Notes under the pieces: model-generated
Database searches by the model: none
What the model was told of the DNA's origin: nothing
What the model saw: only the letters and a program-made list of their open reading frames with translations
From: Xiphias gladius
Taxonomy: Eukaryota; Chordata; Actinopteri; Istiophoriformes; Xiphiidae
Assembly: GCF_016859285.1 (NCBI RefSeq)
Contig: NC_053417.1
Coordinates: forward strand, 20,263,706 to 20,327,705
DNA: 64,000 nt
Direction of reading: 5' to 3'
Program-made: the position numbers and the translations under genes
Part shown: positions 1 to 13,193 of the stretch, piece by piece
Layout of the letters: each line of letters starts with the position of its first letter
Numbering within the stretch: the stretch's first letter is position 1

Positions 1-424
1 ATAATGATGAAAAAACACGATGATGAAGAAACTAGCATCTTGGATTTGTTTGATAACGCTTCAGTATATATGTCATGTCATTAAATAATGGGGATTTTTT
101 TCCGACCAACTAAATTAAGCCATATAAGGAGACATTTAAAGGCTCAGTCTGTATTTTTTGGACATATAAATTACAGGTATATTTGTTATTAAAATAATGA
201 TCAGAGATGATTTAGATTTAGGTGCTGCCTTGTGGCTTTGTATTAAAAGACTTTTCCAGTCATTGCAGTCTCCAGTACTGTGCCTAGAATTCAGTTCATA
301 TTGATACATTATGGTGACAGATTGGGCCTTTAGGGAGAGCGGTGGGGTTCTGGGGGTTAAATAATTTAAAATCCTTTCCAGTGTTGAGTGAAGAGATGTA
401 AAGAAGTACCTTGTATGTTTGCAG

Positions 425-1452
425 GGAGTGGCACGGTGGACTTTGACGAGTTCCTGGTCATGATGGTGAGGTGCATGAAGGACGACAGCAAAGGGAAATC
501 AGAGGAAGAACTGGCAGAGCTTTTCCGCATGTTCGACAAGTGAGTTTCATGTTTAAACGCTGTTCCTGGTTTTTCCCATTGAATAATAAGAATGAATGCC
601 CTGAAAGCAGTTCACTGACACAATCTTATATCAAAAAAGAAACTGTAAACTCAATGACGGTCTGACAAAATATCTACAACAGGAGAATGCTAGTATCTGA
701 AAATCCCCACAGTCAAATTGCTCCTCATAGAGTCGTTCTAGCAAAGTATGTTCCCCACGTGCAATTATGTGCACTGACAAAATGCCAAGCAGCTCTGCAG
801 AGTACTGCATGTAGTTTGCTCCATAATCCTTTCTGACAGCACAAAATATTTCAAACACCCACTCCATGTAAGCCAGACACCTCATCTGAGCATCAAAGAA
901 TAAACTTGCCATACTTTTTTTTTCTCACACTGATGGTTCCCAAACACTTAAATTCAGGATATGATCAGTCACTTTTCACACACAAACACACAACCTCCCC
1001 CACTGCCATCCGTGAAGCTTAATTCAGGTCTGGTATGTGCAAATAGTATATTTTACTCCTTTGATTGTGCAGGAACGCAGATGGTTACATTGACCTGGAG
1101 GAGCTGAAAATGATGCTGGAATCTACAGGAGAGGCAATTACTGAGGATGACATCGAGGAGCTGATGAAAGACGGGGACAAGAATAATGATGGCAAAATTG
1201 ACTATGATGGTGAGTTTCAACTGATAAAAGAGACATGTTGAAATGGTTGTGTACAGCAAATACTCTAACACTCCTTTTCTGTAATCTATCATTCATCGTT
1301 CACTCCTCAAAAATGCACACCAAATGTGACCTTTGCTTGATAAAGGCATCTTGCAGTTTCATCGCAGATTGTTTTGGGCTCAGCCGCTATTTGCTAACCG
1401 TGTCTTCCTTAATTTTACAGAGTTCTTGGAGTTCATGAAAGGAGTGGAGTAA
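425..1452 (+). CDS. tnnc1: Troponin C, slow skeletal and cardiac type (3' part, last three coding exons)
   Basis: Calcium sensor of the thin filament: calcium binding lets troponin I release actin so that contraction can start. Three coding exons are visible: 425-539, 1073-1209 and 1421-1452 (stop TAA 1450-1452), each with GT/AG borders and consistent phases. They encode about 93 residues matching positions 69-161 of the 161-residue family. These are the end of EF-hand II ([10 protein letters not shown]), the central helix ([13 protein letters not shown]), EF-hand III ([12 protein letters not shown]), EF-hand IV ([15 protein letters not shown]) and the family C-terminus FMKGVE. The sequence is almost identical to mammalian TNNC1 and differs from fast skeletal TNNC2. 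The upstream exons, which hold the N-terminus and EF-hand I, lie left of the window; bases 1-424 are intron. Which teleost co-orthologue (a or b) this is cannot be decided here. Confidence 0.95.
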
Positions 1453-2135
1453 TCCTGAACAAGAGAAGATCCAGAGTGTTATTTTTTGCATTTCTCTGTG
1501 ACTCTATGGTCGTCTGTGGAAAACTGGAAGCTGCCTTTGGATGCTATTGAGAGCTCCTTAGAACGACTTTGCAAGATTTAGTCAAATACTGTATCTGAGT
1601 TTCTGTATTTTTCTACAGATTTTTCTTGCATTGTTGTAAATACAGATTTGAACCACTTTCGGTGCCCATGTAAACTGAATTTGTGTAAATGTATCTAAAT
1701 TACTTATATTTTCTAGGGAGGAAACACAGTATACCAGTTTGGCCGCTTGAAATATCAACTTTGTGTTTGCTTCCGGCTAAATCTTATCTCTGAAGTGCCA
1801 CAGCCAGTTTACGAATCTTCTAACTGATAGGGTTATATTGTTTAGCTGTGCAGAAAATGTATTTGTGCACAAAGCAGAACATATCCATGAGTCAACATTG
1901 TTTTACACCAGGCTCTGGTAGACTAATCCTACTTTTTGAACAATGTACTGGATCCAGTTTGTATACTGTACATTTTATGATGTGCACATTGTATACAATT
2001 CTGTATGTTTAAGATGCCCTCAGGACTTATTATTCCCCCCTCATGTCCCTGAAATGTCTACAGTGTCTGCATATTTCTACGTGAAAAGTCTGCTTGCAAT
2101 GTGCGCTCATGTAATAAACAAGATGCATTTGTCAA
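1453..2135 (+). other. tnnc1: tnnc1 3' UTR with poly(A) signal
   Basis: Follows the stop codon directly with no further splice site needed. An AATAAA hexamer lies at 2113-2118, so the transcript probably ends near 2130-2140. The extent is inferred from this signal alone. Confidence 0.6.
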
Positions 2136-2139
2136 AGCA

Positions 2140-4419
2140 ATCATGTTTGTCAGTTTTTCATTTTGATGGAATATTGTAATTTCAATGTTCTCATATTCAC
2201 TTCAAGAAAAGAGTTGCCTGATGTATCCTGCTGACATGTTATTCTGTCCTTGGGTCAGCGCATATGTTTTTTTTTTACTAGGTTTTCTATCATTATTTTT
2301 GGAAACACTGCGCAAAACAGAGTCACACCAGTGTATCGGAAAGTTTCGTGCTTCATAACTGTGAGATTAAATCAGCATCTGTTACTGAGAAGCAAACACT
2401 TATTTTACTATCTCATTCCAGGTTTGCCTTGCTGGTCTCCAAAATGTTTACAGGCTGATCACATGCTTGCCTCTCTGCCCGGCCTGGCTGTTCACACAAC
2501 AAATAAACAAGCAAAGGAGGCCTGGAATATTACTGTTGTTATATATAAAAGCAGTAATACATTTGTGTTAAACTGAGCCGGCAAACCTAAATTTTGATTT
2601 TTCTGTGTGATTTGTTTTCTATGGTGGTTCTTGTCTGCGGCATGTAAACTATTCACATAGTTGCCATATAAGTATCTAGTTACAAAGTCTATTGGGACAG
2701 GAGCTATTTATGTCTAATCGTGTTAGTGCCCATGTTAGGGGATCTGGATTGACCGACACCAGTTGACAATCAGATGCCTTTGACCATATAAAGAATGCAG
2801 TTCAACTACAAGGGAAAAAACAGTTCTATTGTTAATACAGGTTTAATTGTGACATACACGTTAGTACAATGACATTTTTGGATGATGAGAGTGGAAATAT
2901 TTATTTCTTCTTAATTTAATTTTAGAATAAACACATGCTTTTTTTTTCTTCTGTTAGTGATTTTAGATTCTAGTGACACATTCAGAGGAATTCCTTAGCA
3001 AAACAGTACAAAAACATATCCATAACACCCCAATTTTTTCAGTTAGTTGTGTAAAATATCATTCCTGGCTGAACAGGCTGCAGTTTTAGTAGCAGAGGAG
3101 TTATGCAATTTAGCACTGTCGCCACTTGATGTCAGTAGGAAAACACAATCTTATCTTTCTGTTTTGGTCAGTTACAGGAACCAGAGGATGAGGAGATTTC
3201 ATGGCACAGCTACACTCTCTCCAAAGACGGATGACACCTGACTTGCCAGTCTATTAAAACACATAGATCCAATCAGGATGTAAAGGGGTTGATGATTTAC
3301 AGTATGTTTATGTTCCAAGTGGTTAAATCATTGTTTGACAATGACCATAGAAAAAAAATCAAATCCCATTCTGATTTACAGACTAGATGATGGGATGAGA
3401 GTTAATTTACATCTGCTTCTAAAATGAATATATAACATTTTTCAGAAATCACCCATCATTTTTAAATCATGAAACTGATCTTTCCTATAGTTTCCTTATG
3501 GGAAATGGGATTGACTGTATTTTATTTGAGCAGGTGACGTCAGTGGCCTGACTGATGACAACGTCCAAAGGCCTCCCCACCTCCCTCCGTCTCTCCCCAT
3601 TTCCCCGAGGGTCCTGTTAGCTCCATTCAGCCTCCATGGTCTGTGTTACTTATGGGATTTTAAACCCCAATCAGCAGTGAAGCACAGCTGCTCTGCCAGA
3701 CCAATCTCAACTGTCCAACATATATATCACTCTACATCAGCTGCACTATCTACAGCTATCTCCAGTCCAGCTGTACTGACCAAAAATACTGCATCAAGAC
3801 CGAGTGATAATCTGAAATGAAAAGATGTCACGTTAAAATATGATGTGTGGGTTTTTTTATCGAACAGATTAGACAAATTCTTCATACACTCTGAACTACC
3901 ATGTGCGGCGTGGAACAGGAGGAGTAGTGCTCTCCCTGCCATCAATGGGAGGCTGGGCAGCAGCAGAGCAGTGTGTGAATGAATCTGGGGTGTGGCATAC
4001 TAGCAGCACGTTGGGTGGAGAAGTGACGCAGTTACGTAACATAGGCCTGATGACTCATGCCTGCTGTTATTAACACACATTGCGGTTATGAACCACCTTT
4101 GGTGATGTGGAGTTCACGTACAACATAAGCCAACATAAGAAGAAGTCGTGCGGAACAGTCATATCCCTGTAACACTGACCTTTGAAAGTGATTGAGATAG
4201 TTGGGATTTGCATAGGTAATAGTAAGCCATCAGTATTATGTAACTGACTTCATTCAGTTTTATTCTACCAGTGTCTGTGCGTTCATGTGCATGAGTGTGT
4301 GTATGTGTGTGAATGTATCTGTGTGTGTTTATGTGTGTGTGTGTGTGGGTGTTTGCAGGGTAAAACGGGGTATTTCATTGGCTATAAGTGAATCAGGCGG
4401 AAATAGTGCTGTATATAGT

Positions 4420-4453
<34 letters not shown>

Positions 4454-5090
4454 ACAATACATTCCTACCTTACCACCAGTGTACTGTCGGACTTCAACGA
4501 CCAAATGTGGACAACTATTTTTAGTCATATTGATAAAATGAATAAAATATATCATTTTTTAATTTAATGCCTTATTTCATAATATGAATGCAAAACTGCT
4601 TTTGTAATTTCATTTTATAAATTGTCGAGAGGGTACTTGCAGCCCTGGCTGATGTCTAACTATAAGTGAGGGGATGTCCACAGCCTGCAGTGGAAATGTC
4701 TGTGGTGAACACAGACTGGGACATCAATACATACAAAGACTTTCCTACTGTCTTTCAAAAATGGATCATTTAACTATGTTGTTTTTGACATTTAAACATC
4801 TTGCTTTGACAAATGTTGTAGGTATTAATGTAGTAGGCTACTATAGTAGTGACGGTAGTAGTACTAGTATTTTATTATAGTTGCGAAAATCTACAAACAT
4901 TTTTAAAATCTTTGTCGTAAATTCACGTTTCACCTCAGCTGCTTGTGGTTTTTCCATCCCATAACCCACTGCTCATCCAGGTACTGCAAACAGGCAGGAT
5001 TTGAAGCAGACGCCGCACCAGTGGTGCCTTACAGCCTCAAACAAACATACCATGCTATTTGCACTGGGAGCCTCCTTCTGAACGCTTTTC
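2140..5090. other. Intergenic region between tnnc1 and the tRNA-like array
   Basis: No coding exon seen on either strand. It holds short (GT)n and (CA)n tracts near 4290-4450, a CRE-type palindrome TGACGTCA at 3535-3542 and a small cluster of bZIP-like sites at 4023-4057. Confidence 0.5.
4293..4450. repeat. Impure (GT)n then (CA)n microsatellites
   Basis: Interrupted GT dinucleotides at about 4293-4350, then a CA run at 4421-4450, about 70 bases apart and in opposite dinucleotide sense, so they could pair as a weak hairpin. Confidence 0.85.
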
Positions 5091-5097
5091 AGTTTTT

Positions 5098-6045
5098 ACT
5101 TTTGGGTGTTTGACTTCAAAATTCACTGAGCTTCATAAGGATCAAACCCCCATCCTCAGGTCTTCTAAGCAGTCCTCTAACACCCTGAATTATTTTATCA
5201 GAGAGACTTGAGCTCCAGTTCTTAGAGTCCTTAAGTCTTTCATATGGGTGTCGAACTTCAAAATTCACCAAGGATTGAATCTACAACCTAAAAACTTTAG
5301 AACAATGTTATAGCACCCTGAGCCATTTGGTCAGACACATCTGAGATGTATTTCTTAAAGTTTTTGAGTCTTTGAGTGTTGGACTTCAAAATTGAGCGTA
5401 AGAAGGATCGAACCCACAACCTCAAAACTTCCAAGCACTTCTCTAACACCGTGAGCTAGTTGTAAAAAGATACTGGACAAATATTTTTTGGAGCCATTGA
5501 GTGTTTACTTTAGGCGTTGGGCTTCAAAATTAAAAAAAAAAAAAGTTGGTGGTCCTCTAATACTCTTGAGTTATTTAACCAGACACACTTTTCCTTCATT
5601 TCTTGGAGCATTTGACTCTTTACATTGGACACTGGACTTCAAAATTTAGTGAGCATCACAATGATTGAGCCCTTGACCTCAAAACATCTCAATAGACCTT
5701 TGACTCCTTGAGCCGGTTGGTCAGGACCATTTGAGCAGTGTTTGTTAGACCTTTTGTGTCCATCTTTTGGAAGTTGGACATCAAAATTAAGGAAAATACA
5801 TGGATCCACAACCTCAAAATTTCAAAACAGTCCTCAAACACCCTGAGTCATTTGGTCAGACTCATATGAGCTGTGTTGCTCAGAGCTTTTGAGTCTTCAT
5901 TTTGGGCGCTGGACCTCAAAATTTACTGAGTCTCTTCAAAACTGAACCTCAGAACTTCCAAGCAGTCCTCTAACGAGCTGAGCTATTTAGTTATGGGCTG
6001 TTTCACTCTTTTCTTACAGCCTTGACTCTTTCCTTTGAGTGCTGT
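5098..6045 (-). repeat. Tandem array of about seven tRNA-like monomers (unit about 141 bp)
   Basis: The anchor ACTTCAAAATT recurs, with small changes, near 5111, 5252, 5380, 5519, 5634, 5775 and 5910, giving a unit of about 141 bases with deletions in some units; a partial eighth unit ends near 6045. Read on the minus strand, the better units contain an A-box-like TGGCTCAGGGTG and, about 33 bases later, a B-box GGTTCGATCC, the spacing of a tRNA gene. A TTTT run follows the B box about 20 bases on. Another TTTT lies between the boxes, so full-length RNA polymerase III transcription is doubtful. Best units: B box near 5406-5415, and A boxes near 5316-5327 and 5840-5850. Most likely a tRNA-derived SINE or tRNA pseudogene that expanded in tandem; divergence between units suggests it is old. 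Confidence 0.75.
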
Positions 6046-6419
6046 CCAAAGGAAAAGTTCGGACCACCTTTGGCAGGTCATTGTGGCCAAGTGGAAAGGC
6101 ACTGGAATAACAATAGTAGAATTAGGGGTTATGTGATGGCAAATCATGTGATGGAAAACCAGGAGAGGCTAACATTTTGCTGGAACATGGAGGAAAAGTG
6201 TGTGTATTAACAGGTATATTTTGTATATATACACAAAGAATAATTTTACTATGACTGTGCCTGCATTGGCCCTGTGCTGTTTGTCTGAAATTCCACTGCT
6301 AATAAATAGAGTTTAAGACAGAATTATTGCATGATAACGTCCCCTGTTGGCTCACCAGTCCACTGTTGGTGAGTGTGTAACGACTGGGAGGTCCACTGTT
6401 GAATAGGTATGCAAGTACA

Positions 6420-6437
6420 CAAACACACGCACGCACG

Positions 6438-6491
<54 letters not shown>
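6420..6491. repeat. (CA)n microsatellite
   Basis: Continuous CA run preceded by a few CGCA units. Confidence 0.95.
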
Positions 6492-6492
<1 letters not shown>

Positions 6493-7484
6493 TATAACCT
6501 TTAGATTCACAGGAGTCATGATCCACGATGAAATTGTCCCAAAACTGTGTTACTAAGCTACGTCAACAGTGTGATGTTTTCATGACCTTTTCCTAGCTCA
6601 GTGTGATTTATAGATGCATGAAATCCCTGGAAGAGCGAGGAATACCCCGTTCAGGGTTTGGAAGGCATTAACTGCTCATACCATCTTTTTGCCGCCCACA
6701 CATGCAGATCTTGTTTGAAGCCTGCAGGCTTTTGGGTTTAGAGGATTCCTGTTTTTCTTGCTTCTCTACATCACATGATCTTGGAAGTTGTCCAGTGCCA
6801 AATATTACAGCCAAATCTCTAGAAATTACTCATTCACCATTCACAATGGCATGAATATATGCTCCCAAAATCTCTAGAAAAATTGTCAGCTTTTACTCTT
6901 TTTGTGATAATGTTTTTTTATGTTTGATGTTTTGTTCTATAAATACTCTACTTCTTAAAGGGATGATTTTATGCTTCTACCTCACCCAAAACAAAAGAGA
7001 ACAATGGATTCATTAGGAATGATCATATTCTGAATAAATACAGAAATTTAGATGATTTTGGAGAGGTTGGTAGGTTGTTTTTGTTGCCATAAATACACAA
7101 TGAGCAAATTTGAACAGACAGAATATTGTATCATGATGCTCCATCCCACTTCTGGTGCTGAGAACACTGAAGTACTGTTTCTGCACTGCCCGGCCATAAT
7201 GGCCCATAGAACAGCAAGACTACAAGCGACAGAATTCACAAATTCCACAATAACTATTCATTGATTCAAATGAATAACAGCAATTGTTTTGTTTTAATGT
7301 ACCACTGGAGGGTTTATCTATTTTTACCACTTTGTATACTACTGTGAATAAAATGGTGGAAGAAATAGGCAATTCAGATCATTTACTTAAAAACATTAGT
7401 AACACTACTATGTACCCTCGTGCTAAAGATGCTCCATTACAAAAAAAGTTATTTCTGCATTCAAAATGTAATAAATAAATAATA

Positions 7485-7790
7485 GTAAAAGTACTGTCAA
7501 AAATGTATTTGCCTTTGAAATGTAGTGAAATAGAGGTAGCACAAAATGGAAGGGTAAACTCTCCTCAAAATTGCAGTTAAACCTGCAATAATTTATTTTT
7601 TGGTCACAATTCTCTGTGGGTTCATCAGTCCGAGTGACCATTTTCACATTACATACAGTCATTTGATCATTTGTTATTATGAAAATATTGATTATAGCTG
7701 CATTAAGTACAGTACTTTAGTGAATGTATTTAGTTATGTTCCACTACAGTATAAGTCCGTACTTTTAGCTGAAGAAATAAGATAAATCTT
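7485..7790 (-). repeat. AT-rich dispersed repeat, copy of the family also seen at 26-27 kb and 35 kb
   Basis: Shares, in the opposite sense, phrases with the copies at 26.9-27.4 kb and 35.2-35.8 kb, such as CTCAAAATTG and AAGTACAGTACTTTAGT. The wording resembles an abundant teleost repeat known to me; class not determined. Confidence 0.5.
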
Positions 7791-9577
7791 TAGTTTTAGA
7801 CATTTTTCTTACAGGCCTATTGAGTGTTAATTGAGTTGTTTAGGTCTTAGACACTTGGAGATTCCTTTCCTCTGTGCTATGACATCATTATTTTGGTCAC
7901 TGATGTTGTAGAAGCACATCCCGAGGCTCAGGCATGCTCTTTGGCTCACTCAGCAGTTCTGTAATGTAAGCAACACATGGCCTTGTGTGAATGGCATACC
8001 AGACAGCAAGACAGTTCCCAGCATGGCCTCCTCTAGGGTTCCCAAGCAAGAACACATGATAGACAGATGACCTTTACTTTCTGTTGGGTCTAGCAGGACA
8101 CGAGTAATGTTCCCTTTCATTCACTTCGCCACAGATTAAGCTGCAAACAAATATCACTTTGTTCTGCTGCTTGGTGAGCGCGGGCTACTGTACATCATCG
8201 GATGGTGAAATTGGCCAGAAAATGAGAGACTTCTGGTATTAACAGATGGCTGCCTCGCTCTGCCACTAGTATTCCATGTGGCTCTGCTATACACATGACC
8301 CAGTATACTCTTTGCCAAAACTCACACGTTTCTTCCTCCTCAGAGAACATACATGTCTCAGAAAAGATTTATGTTTCGCAAGAGTTAGTTAGAAAGGTCG
8401 TGAGGGCTGTTTTGAAAAGATACTATATCAGTAGTAGGTTCCTGGAGAGATAAGATACTTCCTGTGAGATTCCCGAAAGTCTGGCATGTATTAATGGATG
8501 TAGTAACATCTGACTCTTCACTGCTGACCGTGTAGCAAATAAGATTACTAAAGCATATGTTTTGAAGTATTTTGTTATAAGCAGTTGTGGCTATGTTGTT
8601 AAATTTTACAATATGGTGACAAACCGCACAAACCACCTTGTTCAGGTTGTAAATGTGTCCTTCTTCTCTAGGTCTATGTAAGGTGGTCTAACTTTTGATC
8701 TAAGCTCATTCCATCAGAAATATGGGGAAGTAGGAAGAATTGCAAATGCTTTCAGTGTGATTCAAGGATTCTGAGACTCAAATGGCAATCCCCAACAAGA
8801 GTAGATGAAATCACTGGCATGATAATACATACCATCCCAATACAGTTGAACATAGCTCCATGAAGCCATGTCCAAAGGGTTTTCCCCTTTTTCAATGCGA
8901 CCATTAACAGATACTGGCTTAGAAGAATTTAAAATTTTCCTGTTCATCATCATTGCTGGAAACAGGCACAGAATGTGTTCCTGTCGTCCAGCTCCGTCTG
9001 AATGCTGAAAATATGAAAAGGAGTGGCCTTTCTCGACAATAGAGACGGCATGGCTCAGAGCGTGGCACAGCATCCATGATGTCACCCCCTCCTCAGTGGC
9101 ATGATGTCACCGACAGCATTCGGCCAAACGCCGAGATTAGGATTATTCTCCTCGGCACTGAACATCTGCTGTGCACAAGCAGAGTGAGTCCACTGAGAGT
9201 AAAAATCCCCGCGCTAAAGATGGCAGTTATTTAGATGAGATTGACTTGACAGCAGGGTGGTCAAACATTTATCTGTAATAGGATAACAGTGACCCTTTCA
9301 GAAATGTCAGATCCACTAGAACTATTATATTATGGAAATACAAAACACCAATTCATTCTACTGAGACAATGTGGTGAATTTGTCCTCGTCTAATAATGAT
9401 TGAGTCCCTATATTCAGCAAGGGTGCGCTGAATAAATGAACTCTTCCAGTTATAGTGCATCAGAAGCAGAAGCAGAAGCAGCTGTGAAATAATTGTCAGT
9501 CATGCAGTATGCTAAGTATGTTCTTATAACCACAGCAGGTGTGAACCAGCTCTGACTGGCGTCTGCTCGGTCTTTAC

Positions 9578-9578
<1 letters not shown>

Positions 9579-9639
<61 letters not shown>
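9579..9639. repeat. (CA)n microsatellite
   Basis: Pure CA dinucleotide run of about 60 bases. Confidence 0.95.
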
Positions 9640-9644
<5 letters not shown>

Positions 9645-11799
9645 ACAATAGGCATACATGCAAACAGACACATGCCCCCACCCCAAGCTAAAATCCTGTC
9701 AGTCCCATGCACATCTGCTTCCCCAGCAACTACTGCTGAGTAAGCACAGCATTAAACCTCTGCTTCCCTTCATGAGTGATCATAACAGGACAGAAATACT
9801 CCATTTATCTATCACACAAAGCATACTGTTTCAGCAAAAAAAAAAAAAACCCTTCTGGATCACACACACACATGTACGTATCCTTCTTTCTATATATGGA
9901 AGTTCAATTTTTTTCTCATCAAAGGTTTTACTTTAAAAGTTCTCCGTCACAGTTCACAATAAACTGTAATTTCTATTTACATGAGCAGGCAAGAGTTTCC
10001 GACTGAATTTCTGGAGTAACTTAGTAACGGGAAAATGGGAGCTGTCAAGACCCCACACTTTGCCTTTCAAGTTGGCAGCAGCACACAAAATGATTTATAA
10101 TTAGAGAATCCAAAAGACTGTGCTTAACTCTCAGGTGAGACACTCAGCATAGAATAGCTGGTGCCAAAAAGTACTGAGGCGCAGCTGCAAGGGAATCCCA
10201 CACATGAACAGTCACGTTATATATCTGAAGATGAGTGTTTGAAGACTCTGCTATGCAACAACAATAAAAATTGACATTTGAAGCTGCGTAAATGTATATT
10301 CATTAATTATTACTCTTGTACAGTACTCTTTATATCCTGTAGATGTACAGTGCCAGTTACAGATAAGACCTATCTGGTTAATGGTCTTCACTTCCCTCAT
10401 CCCCAGGCACTGTACTCCCGTTGCCACCCATTACCTCTGCCTGATCGTGGGTGTCTTTTCAGACCTAATCATAGGTTTACCCTGTAGGTATGTGGCTAGC
10501 CAGGTTCAGTCATGCTGGATAGCCCATCACTCAACAGCTTTTATTACCACAACTGCGAGGTGTTTCTGGGCATGTCTCTTCATGTGCTGCTGTGAAAGTT
10601 GAAGATTTTAGCTCTTGCCCGCCACAGTATTCTCAGTCGTCTCAGCCCAGAAGGTGGAAGTAAAACGGTTTTAGTGCAGTATTGGAGTCAGTAAATCCCA
10701 CCGGGTGACAGATATTGGACCATGAACAGCAGCACAGATCCACTACAGAACATTTTCCCCACCTATTTTCTTCCTGACTTGGAAAGCTTGGCTTCAGTTC
10801 ATGAGATAATTTCTTCAGGGAAGGGAATTCACTGCATCATCATTCTGTCATCTGGCGGAGAACATATAAATAAATCTCACAGACAAAGTAGAAACAATAC
10901 CGAACCAATCGAGCATCCAGGGAGATGGAATGAAACACGAGGCTCAGAAAGCACATAGAGAGAGAACACATATTTCTTCCAGCAACTTAAACAAATTTGG
11001 AAATGTGTAGTCTAATTGGTAGTCTCATCACTGGTTGAGAAAGCAAAGCAAGCATAACTGATTTCTGCCACAAGCTATAACAAACATACCTACCTATTCT
11101 GATTCACCTTGTGGCCACCTGGAACTAGTTTTGCATGGAATTGTATAACATACTCTTCATTGCTTTTTAAGATTCACTGTTTGGTTTCTGGAGACTTAGA
11201 CATTAGCTTTAAATTAATATTAGTTTTAGTGTAGATACTTACATCTTAAGGCTTCTCGCGAGAATTGTAAAAGTCCAGTAGATGAATTATGTGAATTTCG
11301 CTCTGTAAATCATGAGCAAGGATTTGTCAATATTTCATTTCCTCTTTTTAGAACAACACAATACATTTATAGCTTTGCAGGATATTGCACTTTTGCTGAT
11401 AAATGTTGAAGTCATAATAAACAACAAAAAAGATGATTAACTAATACACTTCAAATGGTTATTGCGCTATACTGTTATTAAATTTTATCACTCCCCAAGT
11501 TGCAGTGCACAGCTGTCAGAAATGTATCTGTGCTAGAGTACATGCTGTGTCATCTTCCTCTTCCTTTAAGCACTGTCTGAATGACTGATAGTGGGTGTGG
11601 CCGCACTGTGGTATTGACAGATCTGGCCCTGTCACTCGTCGCTGTGTCAAAAAGCCTGTGGGAGACAGGAAGCCAAGCATCAGAGTGGACAGAAAACAGA
11701 CATCTGACCACACCTAAGGCCTTGGGACTGGACAGCATGGAGAAACTACCCACAACTCTCTGACTTCTCAGAGCACTCTTTGGTCCTGACTTAACCACA

Positions 11800-13193
11800 T
11801 CCACTTTTGTTTTGTTTTATGCAAGTGGGCTGTCAACTTTCAGTGAAGCATTACAAACAAAAGATATTCAAGTAAAAATATACAATATATTTGTTGTATA
11901 AACTTGTACAGAATGTCTTGGACATTTAGTTTTACATATAATATACATAAGGGTCAAAATAGGATCACTTTTGCATTCTTCATGATTTTGAGAAAATGTC
12001 CCTATAACAACCACATTTTATGTACATCTTTACAAACATACAAAACACAACAGCCCTTGGATGCACTTTAAGAGGCCATGACAAGCTACAGATGCCTTGT
12101 ATAAAAATCCCTGAAAATGTCTCTCTGTGAGGTAAGAACACATTAGTCAAACTAATTTCCTTTCATTCCCTCTCATACATTAAACTCACTCATTTGTTCT
12201 GAGACGAGACTGGCAATAGAGAACAGCTAATTACGCATCGTGTTTCCCTTAACATTACTGTGCCACAGAAGGAGTAGCTGCAGGCTGAAGACTGTCAGAA
12301 TAAAAAATAAGGTGGACATCCATTCCTTTATACACTGATTACTTACACATTTGTTCCTTTCAAACGTGGCAAAAACCACTCCTATACGCTATACCTAGAC
12401 ATCTAGTTCAATTTCATGCTAAGGTATGGTAGGCCCTTGGTAGAACATAATCACATGCAAATAATGCAGTTTTAAGCAATGGAATGAACAGGAGGGTTTC
12501 TGAAGAGTAATACTGTATGCTTGACTTTGATATTTCACAACAAGTGGCCACTTATTTAACATCCTGGTGTTTTCCAGATATTAGTTAAGGTATTCTGACT
12601 AAAAGCACAGGGAAAAACTGCTTTCAATGGTCACTCCATTCTGCTGCAAGAGAACTACAAACGGTCATCAGAAGGAAAACTGGACGAAAATTCAAGGCCG
12701 GATCATTGTAGTAGCTTATTTTCCTCCACTAGAGTACCATCAAAACATCTCAGATTGGTCCACAGAAAACATTCTGATTGGCAAAAGACTCCTCTAGACC
12801 ATCAAGGCAATAATCATGAATAATACAAAGAAATACATTAACATCCACTTTACAGCTGGTGAATAACAAGTAACAGTCACACAACAGTCCTAGATTTAAT
12901 AGAAAGTTTATGAAATCTCCTGCTATTATGGCTGTACATGACCATTTATTAATGCCATGTATGTTGGATAGCAAAATTCATCCTTGTGTTAGATATTAAG
13001 GCATTGAGACTTGATCAAACCGAGCATTTTCTCTGCATGTGAGCGTTATTCCTGCCACAAATCAATGTAGTTCCTTTTGGTGCAGAAATAGTGCAACTGA
13101 CTTCCTGCCTGTTTCAACTAGTTAGGCATCTGACAGGCTCAGAAAACATCAGAGACACCACAGGAAACAACGAAAAAGCTGTCCAATTGATCT
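11800..13193 (-). other. dusp7: Probable dusp7 3' UTR
   Basis: Lies directly downstream of the dusp7 stop on the minus strand, is AT-rich and has no other gene. A minus-strand AATAAA is present (plus-strand TTTATT at 12945-12950). The true 3' end is not fixed; family transcripts often have long 3' UTRs. Confidence 0.4.

Larger units (their letters stand above)
6046..11800. other. Intergenic region, no gene seen
   Basis: No conserved exon recognised on either strand. It contains CA microsatellites near 6420-6491 and 9579-9639 and an AT-rich dispersed repeat at about 7485-7790. The rest is unique-looking sequence. Confidence 0.5.

Noticed and set aside
631-912. 93-codon minus-strand frame inside the tnnc1 intron
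   Set aside because: No homology recognised, it lies in an intron between conserved exons, and the length is within chance.
5098-6045. Functional tRNA gene cluster
   Set aside because: Units diverge, acceptor-stem pairing is not evident, and a TTTT run lies between the A and B boxes, so mature tRNAs are unlikely.
5098-6045. CRISPR array
   Set aside because: The repeats are long, degenerate and head to tail without short uniform spacers, and the genome is vertebrate.
9450-9936. Open frames of repeated Cys-Val or Thr-His residues here and at other CA/GT tracts
   Set aside because: They are translations of dinucleotide microsatellites and have no gene structure.
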